A stretch of DNA of 64,000 bases from Bacteroides sp. (GTDB lineage Bacteria > Bacteroidota > Bacteroidia > Bacteroidales > Bacteroidaceae). The notes under the pieces are model-generated. The model searched no databases. It saw only the letters and a list, made by a program, of their open reading frames with translations, and was not told where the DNA came from. Made by a program: the position numbers and the translations under genes. Where the stretch lies: assembly GCF_028690125.1 (NCBI RefSeq), contig NZ_JAQVBV010000011.1, positions 62,001 to 126,000 on the forward strand, in the 5' to 3' direction. This document shows, piece by piece, positions 9,169 through 17,394 of this stretch. The number at the start of each line of letters is the position of its first letter. Within the stretch, counting starts at the first letter, position 1.

Positions 9169-9181
9169 GTTTATTCAGTCT

Positions 9182-9445
9182 TTAGTAAAATTGAACGTGT
9201 CTTTTCTTTAATATTCTCAGATTTTCATATCCGATACTTTTAAGTTCTGCGAGTAAATCCTTATATTCCTCTTCTCTTGCCAATGTAGTAAGGGAAATAA
9301 CACCATTATAATCAGCATCGGCGTACTGTCCGAGATGTTCATAAGAACTTACTGTTAACTTTCTTCGGTCTGTATTTTCTGGGAAAAGAGCGATAATCTG
9401 TCCGTTATCTTTCCATTTTCTGAATATGACTTTAGTTTTATTCAT
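9182..9445 (-). CDS. Hypothetical protein (87 aa)
   Basis: Not identified by function, but of a type common on Bacteroidetes plasmids and conjugative elements. It begins MNKTKVIFRKWKDNGQIIA and has YEHLGQYADADY in the middle. It is soluble, with a basic C-terminus (LRILKKRHVQFY). It lies 13 nt upstream of the PAPS-reductase-like gene in the same unit. Confidence 0.65.
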   Translation of the reverse strand: MNKTKVIFRKWKDNGQIIALFPENTDRRKLTVSSYEHLGQYADADYNGVISLTTLAREEEYKDLLAELKSIGYENLRILKKRHVQFY

Positions 9446-9462
9446 TATATTTTATTATTACG

Positions 9463-9675
9463 TTAGCCTAACTCTACCGGCTCATCACTCCATGTCAACT
9501 CCTTGCCTATGAGTTTGTAGATAGAACCTTTAGGTAACATTATTGTAATTTCTGCGCTACCGCATTCGCTTTCAACCCATATCTCTTCTAAATAACTCCA
9601 TTCCCAAAAATCCCTGATAGGTTTTTGAGGTGAGACTGTTTCAGTTCCATTTCTGTTTACTGCTAACCATGCCAT
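9463..9675 (-). CDS. Small conserved protein (70 aa), paralogue of 12094-12306
   Basis: Begins MAWLAVNRNGTETVSPQKPI and ends with LTWSDEPVELG. It differs from the product of 12094-12306 at only about nine positions, including RN/KD, WEW/MEW, GSI/GSV and GKE/GRE. Function unknown. The two copies lie in different transcription units, and the similar leader text upstream of each ATG suggests a recent duplication of gene plus ribosome-binding region. Confidence 0.7.
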   Translation of the reverse strand: MAWLAVNRNGTETVSPQKPIRDFWEWSYLEEIWVESECGSAEITIMLPKGSIYKLIGKELTWSDEPVELG

Positions 9676-9762
9676 AATTTAGCTCCTTTCTATTTTGTTA
9701 TGCAGGGCTTTTGCCCTAGTTTGTACTTAATTTCTTTCTAATATAACAAGGATACCACCCTC

Positions 9763-9855
9763 TTAAAAATATTGAGACCAATAATAATCAGCAGTTTTCA
9801 TGTAACCTGCTTTTTTCAACTCGGCTTCAATTCGCCATAATTCTGAGTTTGCTCG
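9763..9855 (-). pseudogene. Possible remnant of a small gene
   Basis: A frame without an ATG near its start, beginning directly after a TGA, reads ELWRIEAELKKAGYMKTADY and ends YWSQYF-stop. The text looks protein-like, and a different frame upstream (MNDEQTQNYGEL) may be its shifted N-terminus. It lies in the otherwise gene-free interval 9676-9901. Weak evidence. Confidence 0.25.
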
Positions 9856-9874
9856 TCATTCATCTCTATTTGTA

Positions 9875-9894
9875 GGTAGGCTCTGACACCTACC
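9875..9894 (-). terminator. Hairpin after the 201-aa gene
   Basis: GGTAGG (9875-9880) with CCTACC (9889-9894) and an 8-nt loop, just past the stop at 9902. No clear T-run on the minus strand, so it may be an attenuator or mRNA-stabilising hairpin. Confidence 0.3.
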
Positions 9895-9901
9895 CCTGTT
9901 A

Positions 9902-10507
9902 TTAATTAAATAATTGTCCGTCTTGTAAATATTCCCAATTATTGGCGTGGCTTTCTTCTTTGAAACTATCTTCGTTTTGCGTATACTCTATATCATCACG
10001 GCAAAAACGGAAAAAGCTGTCCAAGCACTTATCCATTAGTTTAAAGTAAGTGATATTCTTGGCGGGGTGTTTCAGAAAATCGTATATCGGTTGCAATATG
10101 GCACAATCGGCACAATATCCCGTAAGGGTACAATCTGTATTGTAGAATATCCGACTTAATCGATTTTTTGTTTTACATTGTACGCTTGTCTTACCCCAAT
10201 AAATCTTAGATATGAATAGCCTGTGCCAATGGTTGTTGGTGATATACCTTGCCAAACGCTCTCCGCTTAGTTCTTCTAGCTCTCCAGAAAGAGAGGTGAA
10301 GAAACTGTAATGGTAGGTACAAGTATCATAGCTCCAATTACGGATGTCAACGTTAAAGAGTTTTGCAAATTCCTCCATCGTATTTCGGTTGTCGCTCGAA
10401 AAGGAATAGTCCCTATTCTCTATCCACTTATAGTAAGCGGTCTTTTGTGCGTCTACTGATAATTCATGCATCGGAAAAATGTTGTATTCTCGTGTTATCG
10501 TTCTCAT
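9902..10507 (-). CDS. Hypothetical protein (201 aa)
   Basis: No firm family. The N-terminus FPMHELSVDAQKTAYYKWI resembles the 'F-x-E-L-S-x-x-A-Q-x-x-A' start of many small phage and plasmid proteins of unknown function. There are several Cys and His residues (TCTYH; CTLTGYCADC) that could bind metal. It is followed by a short hairpin and sits mid-unit between the 74-aa gene and the 70-aa gene. Confidence 0.6.
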   Translation of the reverse strand: MRTITREYNIFPMHELSVDAQKTAYYKWIENRDYSFSSDNRNTMEEFAKLFNVDIRNWSYDTCTYHYSFFTSLSGELEELSGERLARYITNNHWHRLFISKIYWGKTSVQCKTKNRLSRIFYNTDCTLTGYCADCAILQPIYDFLKHPAKNITYFKLMDKCLDSFFRFCRDDIEYTQNEDSFKEESHANNWEYLQDGQLFN

Positions 10508-10515
10508 AATGGTGA

Positions 10516-10740
10516 TTATTGAATGGTTGCTAAAATAATTTCTTCTACATACTGCGGATGCACTTCGCTGAAACAGTAAACTACAAAGTCTTTACGTGCA
10601 TCATAGTTCAACTCTCTGTATAGTTCTTTAAAGGGGGTTATATTACCGTTGATATAGGTTGATGCCATATACTCGTAAATATTGTCCACCGCATAATATC
10701 GGCATTGTTGCGCCACTGTTTTTCCTCGTCTTGTTTTCAT
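10516..10740 (-). CDS. Hypothetical protein (74 aa)
   Basis: Not recognised. Basic N-terminus (MKTRRGKTVAQQCRYY) and a mostly helical prediction. It ends 9 nt before the 201-aa gene and is probably translated with it. Confidence 0.55.
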   Translation of the reverse strand: MKTRRGKTVAQQCRYYAVDNIYEYMASTYINGNITPFKELYRELNYDARKDFVVYCFSEVHPQYVEEIILATIQ

Positions 10741-10813
10741 CTTTATACTGTTTTTATAATTTTATGTGGATTCTTGAGGTGAAGGAGTTTCGTTTCCATT
10801 TATTCTTGAATTA

Positions 10814-11116
10814 TTAACTTTGCGATATCGGTAATAACTTTTCAAGTCCAATATACCCAAGAGAAAAATTCCATGTTAGCAAATATCCTAAGCATATTTG
10901 GTAGCTATCGCTTGTTCCTCTTTGGGAATGGTTGTTAAGTTCATAATACTCATCATTATCCCACTCTCTTAGATAACGAACAGCAGCCATAACAGACTTC
11001 CTTTTTAGTAACTTTAATGGCTCATCAGCTTCGTCACCTTGCATAAAAATGATTGAGGCATAGCAATATTGAACTTGTTTCTCACCCATCATCTTTTTGG
11101 TATTTCCTGTATGCAT
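10814..11116 (-). CDS. Hypothetical protein (100 aa)
   Basis: Not recognised. It contains VRYLREWDNDEYYEL, similar in place and sequence to YLKEWDYGESEE of the 99-aa protein at 6623-6922, so a distant paralogue is suspected. An ATG ten codons downstream (MGEKQVQYCY) is an alternative start. Confidence 0.5.
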   Translation of the reverse strand: MHTGNTKKMMGEKQVQYCYASIIFMQGDEADEPLKLLKRKSVMAAVRYLREWDNDEYYELNNHSQRGTSDSYQICLGYLLTWNFSLGYIGLEKLLPISQS

Positions 11117-11152
11117 AATTATTTCCTTCTTTATAATTAAATTTGTAATGAC

Positions 11153-11359
11153 TTATAATGAAAACTCAGCTTTGAAATCTTCGTCGCATTGAATTAGGCT
11201 GGTCAATATTTTGATTAGGCTACGTTTTGAACCTACTTTTGCAATGGCGCATATATATTTGTCTTCCTGTTGCTTTGTTGCAATAAAGATATGACCACAT
11301 TTTACTTCCGGCTTAAACGGGTAGATTTGACTTTTGAGTTTTTTGAAATTTGTTGCCAT
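11153..11359 (-). CDS. Hypothetical protein (68 aa)
   Basis: Not recognised. Small basic protein, MATNFKKLKSQIYPF at the N-terminus. Second gene of the unit led by leader G. Confidence 0.5.
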   Translation of the reverse strand: MATNFKKLKSQIYPFKPEVKCGHIFIATKQQEDKYICAIAKVGSKRSLIKILTSLIQCDEDFKAEFSL

Positions 11360-11372
11360 AGTGATATTGAGT

Positions 11373-11531
11373 TTAAATAATATTGATAACTGTATTTTTC
11401 TGTAATCTATTTGCCGTATTTATGTCTGCTTGTGTAACACAATGTTCTGAATAGTAATAGGGATTCAGTTCAATCAGTGACTTGATATTGTACTTTCCAT
11501 TCTGTTCTTCTTTCGAGTTTTTTGTTTCCAT
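11373..11531 (-). CDS. Small hypothetical protein (52 aa)
   Basis: The minus strand from 11531 encodes METKNSKEEQNGKYNIKSLI and ends NTVINII-stop. It is short, but it is the first reading frame downstream of structured leader G and its AGGGAAA box (complement 11562-11568), the arrangement seen before six other genes. It lies 13 nt before the next gene. Function unknown. Confidence 0.5.
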   Translation of the reverse strand: METKNSKEEQNGKYNIKSLIELNPYYYSEHCVTQADINTANRLQKNTVINII

Positions 11532-11622
11532 TACTGTATATTTATTAGTTGAATAAAATTCTTTCCCTACAATTGAACTATTATATTTATTAGCTCTTTG
11601 ACTGTTTATGGGACTTTTTCAA

Positions 11623-11756
11623 GTGCTACAATGAACAAAAGCAACGGATTAAGCCAACTTTTTCCAGAAAATACGAGCTGAAAGCTGGAGATTTTCGATG
11701 GAAATCAGCGGAATGTTCCGCAAGTTGGCATATCCGGCTTTGGTTGAAATTTGCAC
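11623..11756 (-). ncRNA. Structured leader element, copy G
   Basis: The most diverged copy. P0 is short (GUGC with GCAC). P1 pairs CAAAGC with GCUUUUG, CGGAU with AUCCG and GCCAACUU with AAGUUGGC. P2 is GCGGAACAUUCCGC. P3 is UUUCCA and GAAAAU with AUUUUC and UGGAAA (core 11661-11704). The tip AGCU-UUC-AGCU and the motifs AAUCUCC and GUAUUUU match the family. No gene other than the 52-aa frame follows before 11359. Confidence 0.6.
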
Positions 11757-11886
11757 ATGAATCAGGCCAATCAGTCAAAGTGATAATATTAATAGAAGAA
11801 TCCAGAAAGCTCTGGAAAAGCGTATAAGGGGAGAGGGACAAGATTTAAAAGAGGCAAGATCGGATGTAATACTTTTCTATCCGGTG

Positions 11887-11896
11887 TATAAAAGGG
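11887..11896. promoter_or_regulatory. TATAAAAGG box upstream of leader G
   Basis: A single TATAAAAGGG copy between the terminator at 11945-11969 and leader G, the same position relative to the leader as in units A, B, C and D. Confidence 0.35.
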
Positions 11897-11944
11897 AGGC
11901 GTGAAGAGACAAGTAAAATGTAATACACATAAAATGCCGAAGGG

Positions 11945-11969
11945 GAAAAAAGGGAAACATTTGTTTCCC
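11945..11969 (-). terminator. Rho-independent terminator of the unit 14245-12094
   Basis: GGGAAACA pairs with TGTTTCCC (11952-11969) and is followed on the minus strand by TTTTTT. It lies 125 nt downstream of the last gene of the unit (stop at 12094). Confidence 0.75.
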
Positions 11970-12093
11970 TCCTCCCAACGACTCACTTTTAACTAGGTTG
12001 AGTGAAGTTGATGTATTTGCTGTTATTCAAATAGATGTTCTATAATCTCTACTGGCCCCCCCTTATAATCTTAGATTTATTTTTTTTGTTGTT

Positions 12094-12306
12094 TTACGTT
12101 AATTCTACTGGTTCATCATTCCATGTTAATTCCCTACCTATAAGTTTATAGACAGAACCTTTTGGTAACATTATTGTAATTTCTGCGCTACCGCATTCGC
12201 TTTCAACCCATATTTCTTCTGAATAACTCCATTCCATAAAATCCCTGATCGGTTTTTGGGGTGAGACTGTTTCAGTTCCATCTTTGTTTACTGCTAACCA
12301 TGCCAT
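12094..12306 (-). CDS. Small conserved protein (70 aa), paralogue of 9463-9675
   Basis: MAWLAVNKDGTETVSPQKPI at the N-terminus and KLIGRELTWNDEPVELT at the C-terminus, nearly identical to the protein at 9463-9675. Function unknown. It is the last gene of the unit started by leader D and is followed by a clear terminator. Confidence 0.7.
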   Translation of the reverse strand: MAWLAVNKDGTETVSPQKPIRDFMEWSYSEEIWVESECGSAEITIMLPKGSVYKLIGRELTWNDEPVELT

Positions 12307-12320
12307 AATTTAACTCCTTT

Positions 12321-13142
12321 TTATTTAGTTTCTATATTAATGTGCGAATATCTGCCGAATAAATCCTCAAACGGTAAGCGTGCGTAGGATTCACCATCCG
12401 CACCAATGGTATATATTCGATTCTCATATACTTCAATGTCTTTTATAAGTTCTCTTACTTGATTAACCACATCTTTGGGTACGTGGATGTATATATTGTC
12501 GCCCCATTGCCTTGTGGTTACAGAGAATTTGACGTTGGGAAATTCTCTCTTAAGTAATAAACGGATATTGTTAGGGGCTTGTCCTCCCTCTTTCAAATAT
12601 GGGAAACGCTGTTTAAGCTTTTCGCAAATTGCAATGTATCTTAGTTGCGCTTCCATTTTTCTTTCTTCCTCCATTCGCTGTATGTATGCTTTTTTCGCTT
12701 CAATCTCTATCGAATACATGGTTGTGAAGTCAGACCATAAATACATATACCTACAATAGTCGTAACCCTGTCTGTCTACAAACACATATCTACCACCATC
12801 GGACAATATTAATGTTACACATTGATAGAATGTATCTATCTGTTCGCTGGTAAAATTGTATATATTTGCATTGTCGGGGAGGTCTTCAGAGCAACTACCA
12901 CCCGTATTTGTCGGTAGATAATCACCATTCTGTAATGCTTTGTCGGATATGTGCATTATTTCAACTATCTTACAAATTGTTTGATAGTTGCTTTCATAGG
13001 TATAAAACACTTGCGACTGCAAGCCACAATCGTTTTTTAAACCAGAACAGTGAAGATTAACAAAATCGTTTACTTGCAGCTCTGCCACTGGTTTAGATTT
13101 ATTCTGTTTTGCTTGCTCTTTGTATAATGTTATATTTTTCAT
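12321..13142 (-). CDS. LPD29-like domain protein (273 aa)
   Basis: The C-terminal third (NIRLLLKREFPNVKFSVTTR, about residues 195-215, then IYIHVPKDV) resembles the large polyvalent protein-associated domain 29, found on phage and plasmid proteins and often linked to antirestriction or conjugative entry. The middle contains a charged helix (KKAYIQRMEEERKMEAQLRY). The N-terminal region is unknown. No catalytic motif was seen. It is encoded between small genes of the leader-D unit. Confidence 0.6.
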   Translation of the reverse strand: MKNITLYKEQAKQNKSKPVAELQVNDFVNLHCSGLKNDCGLQSQVFYTYESNYQTICKIVEIMHISDKALQNGDYLPTNTGGSCSEDLPDNANIYNFTSEQIDTFYQCVTLILSDGGRYVFVDRQGYDYCRYMYLWSDFTTMYSIEIEAKKAYIQRMEEERKMEAQLRYIAICEKLKQRFPYLKEGGQAPNNIRLLLKREFPNVKFSVTTRQWGDNIYIHVPKDVVNQVRELIKDIEVYENRIYTIGADGESYARLPFEDLFGRYSHINIETK

Positions 13143-13204
13143 AATCGTTTTATGCTGCTATCCGCTGACGGATAAGATTTTTATTTTTTTTATTTGATTC
13201 AAAC

Positions 13205-13408
13205 TTATTCTATATCACTTGCAGAGAGCCACCAACCATCTGCTTCTATTATGTTCTTTTCATTACTATTTTCTTGGATTACAATGCGATCATCGTATAG
13301 CCCGTATGTATCACTTCCTGCTCCACAAGTAAAACCAATACCCACATCATATTTTTCTAATAATTGAGATAGTTCTTTCTTGAATTCTTTTATCTTTTCT
13401 TCTGTCAT
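13205..13408 (-). CDS. Hypothetical protein (67 aa)
   Basis: Not assigned. It contains VGIGFTCGAGSDTYGLYDDR, a pattern seen in small phage and plasmid proteins of unknown role. Mid-unit; no signal or membrane segment. Confidence 0.55.
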   Translation of the reverse strand: MTEEKIKEFKKELSQLLEKYDVGIGFTCGAGSDTYGLYDDRIVIQENSNEKNIIEADGWWLSASDIE

Positions 13409-13429
13409 AATTTTATGAGTTTTTTACGA

Positions 13430-13651
13430 TTATATTAGTGTTTTCCAATTCCCATTTTCTTTATGCAAGACATACATTGTGTTCTTGACTTGTTTTTTCC
13501 ACCCATGTAAAGACCATGTAAAGCTAATATTGACAATGAGGAAGTGATCTGTCTGCTTTATTATATTGTGAAAAATAAAATCACTTATCCCCTCCTGTCT
13601 TTTATTTAATTCATTGTACACGATATGTATTACTTCATCTTTAGTTTCCAT
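13430..13651 (-). CDS. Hypothetical protein (73 aa)
   Basis: Not recognised. METKDEVIHIVYNELNKRQE at the N-terminus. The start METK and the close spacing to the 193-aa gene (12 nt) support it as a real gene of the leader-D unit. Confidence 0.5.
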   Translation of the reverse strand: METKDEVIHIVYNELNKRQEGISDFIFHNIIKQTDHFLIVNISFTWSLHGWKKQVKNTMYVLHKENGNWKTLI

Positions 13652-13663
13652 AATATTCTTGTT

Positions 13664-14245
13664 TTATTTGTTGCTAATCTGCTGATTTTTGATTTTATAT
13701 AGTCCGTCTAAATGTGAAAATCTAACATTTCCGACTATAAAAGTTGGTGCTATTACTGCTCCAGCTGTGTATGTTGTTTTTCTGCGTTTTTCTGCAAAAT
13801 ATTCTGTTACTTTATTATTCTTTATAGCATAGTTTAAACCTGTTTCAATGAATTGAAAGGTAATACCATTAACTTCTAACGTTAGATATGCCCACAAACA
13901 ATAAGGTTCTGATTGTGTACTTATAGCAACGTCCTTCACTGTTACAGGAAAAAGCATCTCTTGCTGTGCTGTGATATTATCCAAGTATATTTGTTCTTTT
14001 ATTTCATTCAACATACGACTCTTGTTTGCATTGAATATTTTGAGACAGCCAATATAATTCTGGACTCTTTCATGAAAATATTTCATTCCATTACTGATAA
14101 ACAGTCTTGTTCTGTTATCAAAAATGAGAGAATAATCATACGTTCCTCGCCATTTTCCAGTACATGCGCTTCTCTCCTTCTTAAAACTCTGATAACCCAT
14201 AAGGATAGTTAACTCCTGGCAGCTAAGTTGTTTTTCTTTGTTCAT
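13664..14245 (-). CDS. Hypothetical protein (193 aa), first gene of a leader-D unit
   Basis: Not recognised. It begins MNKEKQLSCQELTILMGYQS. A central segment (ANKSRMLNEIKEQIYLDN) is probably helical, and the C-terminal half looks beta-rich. It is the first gene after structured leader D, with an AGGGAAA box (complement 14275-14281) 29 nt upstream. Confidence 0.6.
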   Translation of the reverse strand: MNKEKQLSCQELTILMGYQSFKKERSACTGKWRGTYDYSLIFDNRTRLFISNGMKYFHERVQNYIGCLKIFNANKSRMLNEIKEQIYLDNITAQQEMLFPVTVKDVAISTQSEPYCLWAYLTLEVNGITFQFIETGLNYAIKNNKVTEYFAEKRRKTTYTAGAVIAPTFIVGNVRFSHLDGLYKIKNQQISNK

Positions 14246-14304
14246 AATCCGTTTTTTTTATGTTCAAACTATTTTTTCCCTTTAATCATTCTGATTTCAA
14301 GGGA

Positions 14305-14476
14305 GATTAACTATTTTTTCTGCTCTCATAATTGCATATCATTCCTGCAAAACGTCCGTGAGAAATACTCTTTTTACGCAGTGAAAAGGAAGATTTTTCA
14401 CAAGGAAAAACGTAGGTGTGTTTTTCTGGAGAATGATGTTAATGCAATTAATTTTGCAGAAAAAAATAGGTTAATC
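14305..14476 (-). ncRNA. Structured leader element, copy D
   Basis: Sister of copy C. P0 is longer here: GAUUAAC and CUAUUUUUUUCUGC pair with GCAGAAAAAAUAG and GUUAAUC. P2 is a perfect GAAAAAC/GUUUUUC where copy C has GAAAA-CC/GGUUUUC, again compensatory. P3 core 14358-14401. The hairpin before the start codon is CCCUU/AAGGG, against CCCUC/GAGGG in copy C. Confidence 0.75.
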
Positions 14477-14527
14477 ATCCGAAGTTATCGTGTAAAATAG
14501 AAGTGGTGATATAGAATATTTTTCAAT

Positions 14528-14576
14528 TATAAAAGGGAGATGGCTGATATGCACTTGCATATCATTTACAAAAGGA
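14528..14576. promoter_or_regulatory. Two TAYAAAAGG boxes and a palindrome upstream of leader D
   Basis: TATAAAAGGG at 14528-14537 and TACAAAAGGA at 14567-14576. Between them lies the perfect inverted repeat GATATGCA-CT-TGCATATC (about 14545-14562), which looks like an operator. All are between the terminator at 14644-14675 and leader D. Confidence 0.45.
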
Positions 14577-14643
14577 GATTGCGTTGATGTGGAGGTTTTC
14601 CTCTTGTGAAAGACTTGTATAATCGTTTTGGGTGAAAACAAAG

Positions 14644-14675
14644 AAGGGAATGTACCAAATTGGCACATTCCCCTT
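14644..14675 (-). terminator. Rho-independent terminator of the dnaN unit
   Basis: AAGGGAATGT-CC-AA pairs with TTGG-ACATTCCC-CTT. On the minus strand it is followed by CTTTGTTTT. It lies 14 nt past the stop of the 139-aa gene. Confidence 0.75.
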
Positions 14676-14688
14676 ACTTTATTGGCTC

Positions 14689-15108
14689 TTAGTCTTCTTG
14701 AAAGTTATATATTTCTGTCACAATGAAGTCTTCTCCACCATGACCGGATAGACTTTTTAGATCTTCATAGCTATTGCAATAGAAAAAAATATCGTCATCA
14801 TCATCATTTTGACAGTCTAAACTTAGTGCAATTCTAACATCTGAAACATCCTTTGTGTCTTTCCAGACAATTTTACATGATGCTACTTTAGGAATAGCAT
14901 TGTTCATGTTTACATATTTATTGTATTCGGCTTGGATGCGATCCATCGTTTCGTCTACATCTGTCAGAATTACGCTCTCATTACAATCATTGCAAAAGCC
15001 ATAGAAAAAGGATTCACTTGTAAATTCTTTGAACTCTTTTGTATTGGGGTTAATTACGGCTTCACAAGAAACATTCATTCTACCACATTGGGTGCAAATT
15101 ACTTTCAT
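14689..15108 (-). CDS. Zinc-ribbon-like hypothetical protein (139 aa)
   Basis: Two Cys pairs, ICTQCGRMN near residue 5 and FCNDCNESV near 38, make a probable zinc ribbon. The C-terminal half is acidic (CQNDDDDDIFFYC). Function unknown. It is the last gene of the unit dnaN - SLOG - 94 aa - 139 aa and is followed by a strong terminator. Confidence 0.6.
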   Translation of the reverse strand: MKVICTQCGRMNVSCEAVINPNTKEFKEFTSESFFYGFCNDCNESVILTDVDETMDRIQAEYNKYVNMNNAIPKVASCKIVWKDTKDVSDVRIALSLDCQNDDDDDIFFYCNSYEDLKSLSGHGGEDFIVTEIYNFQED

Positions 15109-15116
15109 ATCTATTT

Positions 15117-15401
15117 TTATTGGAATTTAATGATTAAAACACGATTATTGAATAGTTCAGAAGCTTTGTAACCTGTACGCTGTTTCAGCCAAAAATGGTT
15201 TTTGCCGAATCCCCAATCGAAGAAATCGTGTGCATCGGTATCTGTTTTTAGTTGTTCCAGTCCTTCACGTAAGTCGCTCTTTGTGCAACAGTTTACTGCT
15301 GTGTTGATAATCTGTGCATACGCCAATACCGTTTCAGGGTAATATATGGCTATTGTACTTTCTATTTCTATAGTCTTCATATTCTTATGTGTTGTAGTCA
15401 T
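15117..15401 (-). CDS. Hypothetical protein (94 aa)
   Basis: Not recognised. Soluble. FFDWGFGKNHFWLKQRTGYK lies in the C-terminal half. An ATG eight codons downstream (MKTIEIES) is an alternative start. It sits between the SLOG gene and the zinc-ribbon gene. Confidence 0.55.
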   Translation of the reverse strand: MTTTHKNMKTIEIESTIAIYYPETVLAYAQIINTAVNCCTKSDLREGLEQLKTDTDAHDFFDWGFGKNHFWLKQRTGYKASELFNNRVLIIKFQ

Positions 15402-15416
15402 TATTCTATTTGTATG

Positions 15417-15902
15417 TTATTTATGTAAGTTAATTACTGTAAGCCCTTTGCGGATTGCTCTATTTACGGTGTAATATGTTCCACCGCTGGGCACTTTATC
15501 AAAGTAGGCTATTATAGCGGATGCGTTATCTGTCATATAGTCGTTACGTCTGTGAAAACACCCTGTATAATAGTTTTCGGCTAAGGTTACACACTCTGCT
15601 ATATTTGTGATATGGCAGTAACGCTCTTTGTTTTCGGGTGTAAATCGTCCCGCCTGTAAGCGGAATGGTATTACGGCTATCAAACGTATTTCGGAATGAC
15701 ATTCATCACGTAGCTTCAATACGGCTTCTGCTGATAATAGGTCAAAACCTTCTGCCATACCAGTGATAAATGTGTTGTAACCTTGTTCATACAGTTCGCG
15801 AATGATATTGTATATTTCGACAAATAAGGTTTCTTTATCTGTCGAAATACGTTCCTGCCTGTGTCCTGTGAAGGTTACTGCCTTGGCTTTATTGATGTTC
15901 AT
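15417..15902 (-). CDS. SLOG-family (DUF1273/YpsA-like) protein
   Basis: A 161-aa Rossmann-like protein. AVTFTGHRQERI at residues 8-19 and ITGMAEGFDLLSAEAVL near 45-61 are the nucleotide-binding loops of the YpsA/DUF1273 branch of the SLOG superfamily. PSGGTYYTVNRAIRKG near the C-terminus is the family's GG-T motif. SLOG domains bind nucleotides or their derivatives, and several sense signals in conflict systems. The substrate of this one is unknown. It lies 46 nt downstream of dnaN in the same unit. Confidence 0.75.
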   Translation of the reverse strand: MNINKAKAVTFTGHRQERISTDKETLFVEIYNIIRELYEQGYNTFITGMAEGFDLLSAEAVLKLRDECHSEIRLIAVIPFRLQAGRFTPENKERYCHITNIAECVTLAENYYTGCFHRRNDYMTDNASAIIAYFDKVPSGGTYYTVNRAIRKGLTVINLHK

Positions 15903-15947
15903 TGTAATCTGTTTCTTTAATTAATATTCAGAGAGTCAATCTTAATT

Positions 15948-17063
15948 TCAAATAGCCATCGGCATGATTAAAGAAAGGTTTTCTATCTTTTTATCTTCGA
16001 TTGCAGGTAGGATGATAGCCGCTTTTGATGGGCTGCACATTTTGATGACGACCTCCTTACTGGATATATTTTCAAGTATTAACTTTATATATTCACTTTT
16101 GAAGCCAATGCGTAAAGGTTCTCCGGCGTATGCACAAAACAACGTTTCTTCAGCAGAGGTTGAAAAGTCAATGTCTTTACCCGAAATGCCAAGGCATGTA
16201 CCAATGAAATCCAAAATGATGCAACCTGTTGCAACGCTTGTGAAAATGTTTACTCTCTTGATGGCGGATAGTAAGCTTTCTCTCTCAATAGTTGCCATGT
16301 GAGAATGCTCATTGGGGATGATGGCATTATAGTTAGGATAACAACCTTCCAACAAGCGACAGCGGAATGATTCGTCTTTGAACGTAAAGATTGCTTCCCG
16401 TCCGTTATGTGTGACCGTGATTGGTGCTGTTTGTTTGCTGGTGAGGTTCTTAATTATTTTGGCAGCTTTGAGTGGAAGAACGAAATCAAAGCTTTCCACT
16501 GGCGTGTCCAGTTTGTATGAGTTTCTAACCAACTTATGAGCATCGGTCGCTACTGATTGAAACATACCGTCACTGATAGTGAAGTAAATCCCCGTCATAA
16601 TTGGACGTATACTGTCTTCGCTGACAGCGAAAAGTGATTGGCTGATAGCTATATTCAATATGGGTGCATCTATGCTGACCTGTTTTTCTATCCCGGCAAG
16701 AACTGGTGAAATGGGATATTCGTTAGCCGAAAGTCCCACTAAATCATACTTGCCATTAGCGTACTTGATGGAGGTGGCGAACGTAACTTCGTCAATTGCG
16801 AATGCGATGGGCTGCTCTGATAGGTTTTTGAGTGCATCCAATAACCTGTCAGCTGGCAGGCAAATTTTCCCATCCCCCTCGGTCATGGCGAGCGGTAATA
16901 TACTACACTGTGTGCATTCTCCATCAGAAGCGGTGATTCGTAGACTTTCATTCTCTACCTCAAAAAGAAAGTTGGCAAAAATGGGTTGGGCTTTTGGATG
17001 AAACACTTTTGACATTGCGGTCAATTTGTTGCTAAGAACGATTGATGATACTAAAAATTTCAT
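15948..17063 (-). CDS. dnaN: DNA polymerase III beta subunit (sliding clamp)
   Basis: A 371-aa protein, the normal length for a beta clamp. It begins MKFLVSSIVLSNKLTAMSKV. The three-domain clamp pattern is visible, including the central segment VSEDSIRPIMTGIYFTI near residue 155 and the C-terminal LILPAIE-like end (IILPAIEDKKIENLSLIMPM). An element-encoded clamp would tie the replication machinery to the element's own polymerase or partitioning needs; chromosomal dnaN is normally elsewhere. It is the first gene of its unit. AGGGAAA lies 15 nt before the ATG, and leader E lies 48 nt before it. Confidence 0.85.
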   Translation of the reverse strand: MKFLVSSIVLSNKLTAMSKVFHPKAQPIFANFLFEVENESLRITASDGECTQCSILPLAMTEGDGKICLPADRLLDALKNLSEQPIAFAIDEVTFATSIKYANGKYDLVGLSANEYPISPVLAGIEKQVSIDAPILNIAISQSLFAVSEDSIRPIMTGIYFTISDGMFQSVATDAHKLVRNSYKLDTPVESFDFVLPLKAAKIIKNLTSKQTAPITVTHNGREAIFTFKDESFRCRLLEGCYPNYNAIIPNEHSHMATIERESLLSAIKRVNIFTSVATGCIILDFIGTCLGISGKDIDFSTSAEETLFCAYAGEPLRIGFKSEYIKLILENISSKEVVIKMCSPSKAAIILPAIEDKKIENLSLIMPMAI

Positions 17064-17110
17064 ACTTCATTTTTTTTATTTCCCTTATCGTCAAGGACTT
17101 TCAGCCCTTT

Positions 17111-17288
17111 ATTGTCGGAAGGTTAATTTTTAGTGCAACCAAGAAACATCCTTCCTATGGAACAAATCTTTTACCCCAAATACTCTTTATTGCAGATAAA
17201 GGAAGATTTTGGGTAAAACGAAGCTTGGATTTGTGGAATAAAGTGTAGGATGTTTGAACTTTGCACCTAAAAATCGCTTTACGACAAT
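17111..17288 (-). ncRNA. Structured leader element, copy E (before dnaN)
   Basis: P0: AUUGUCG with CGACAAU (17282-17288 with 17111-17117) and UUUUUAG with CUAAAAA. P1: AAACAUCC with GGAUGUUU and ACAAAUC with GAUUUGU. P3: ACCCAAAAU with AUUUGGGGU (core 17173-17215), while other copies use quite different bases at the same positions. Tip: CUUUAU-CUGCA-AUAAAG. The motifs AAUCUUCC and GAGUAUUU are kept. Confidence 0.75.
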
Positions 17289-17394
17289 AGAGGTGACTTA
17301 ATGTTCGAGTAGAAAAATAATCCTGTGGATGGTAGAAAAGGAAGGGAAGAACGTGCGAGTGCTAAAAAAGGATATTTATAGAGTGGCATTAATA

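Noticed and set aside
11626..11841. 71-aa minus-strand reading frame
   Set aside because: It overlaps structured leader G almost completely, and the pairing explains the sequence better than coding.
813..17275. TAnnTTTGC matches on the plus strand at the edge of several leader copies
   Set aside because: They look like -7 promoters pointing rightward, but no plus-strand genes follow. The same bases are the conserved GCAAAG loop of the leader read on the minus strand. Antisense transcription was not excluded, only judged less likely.
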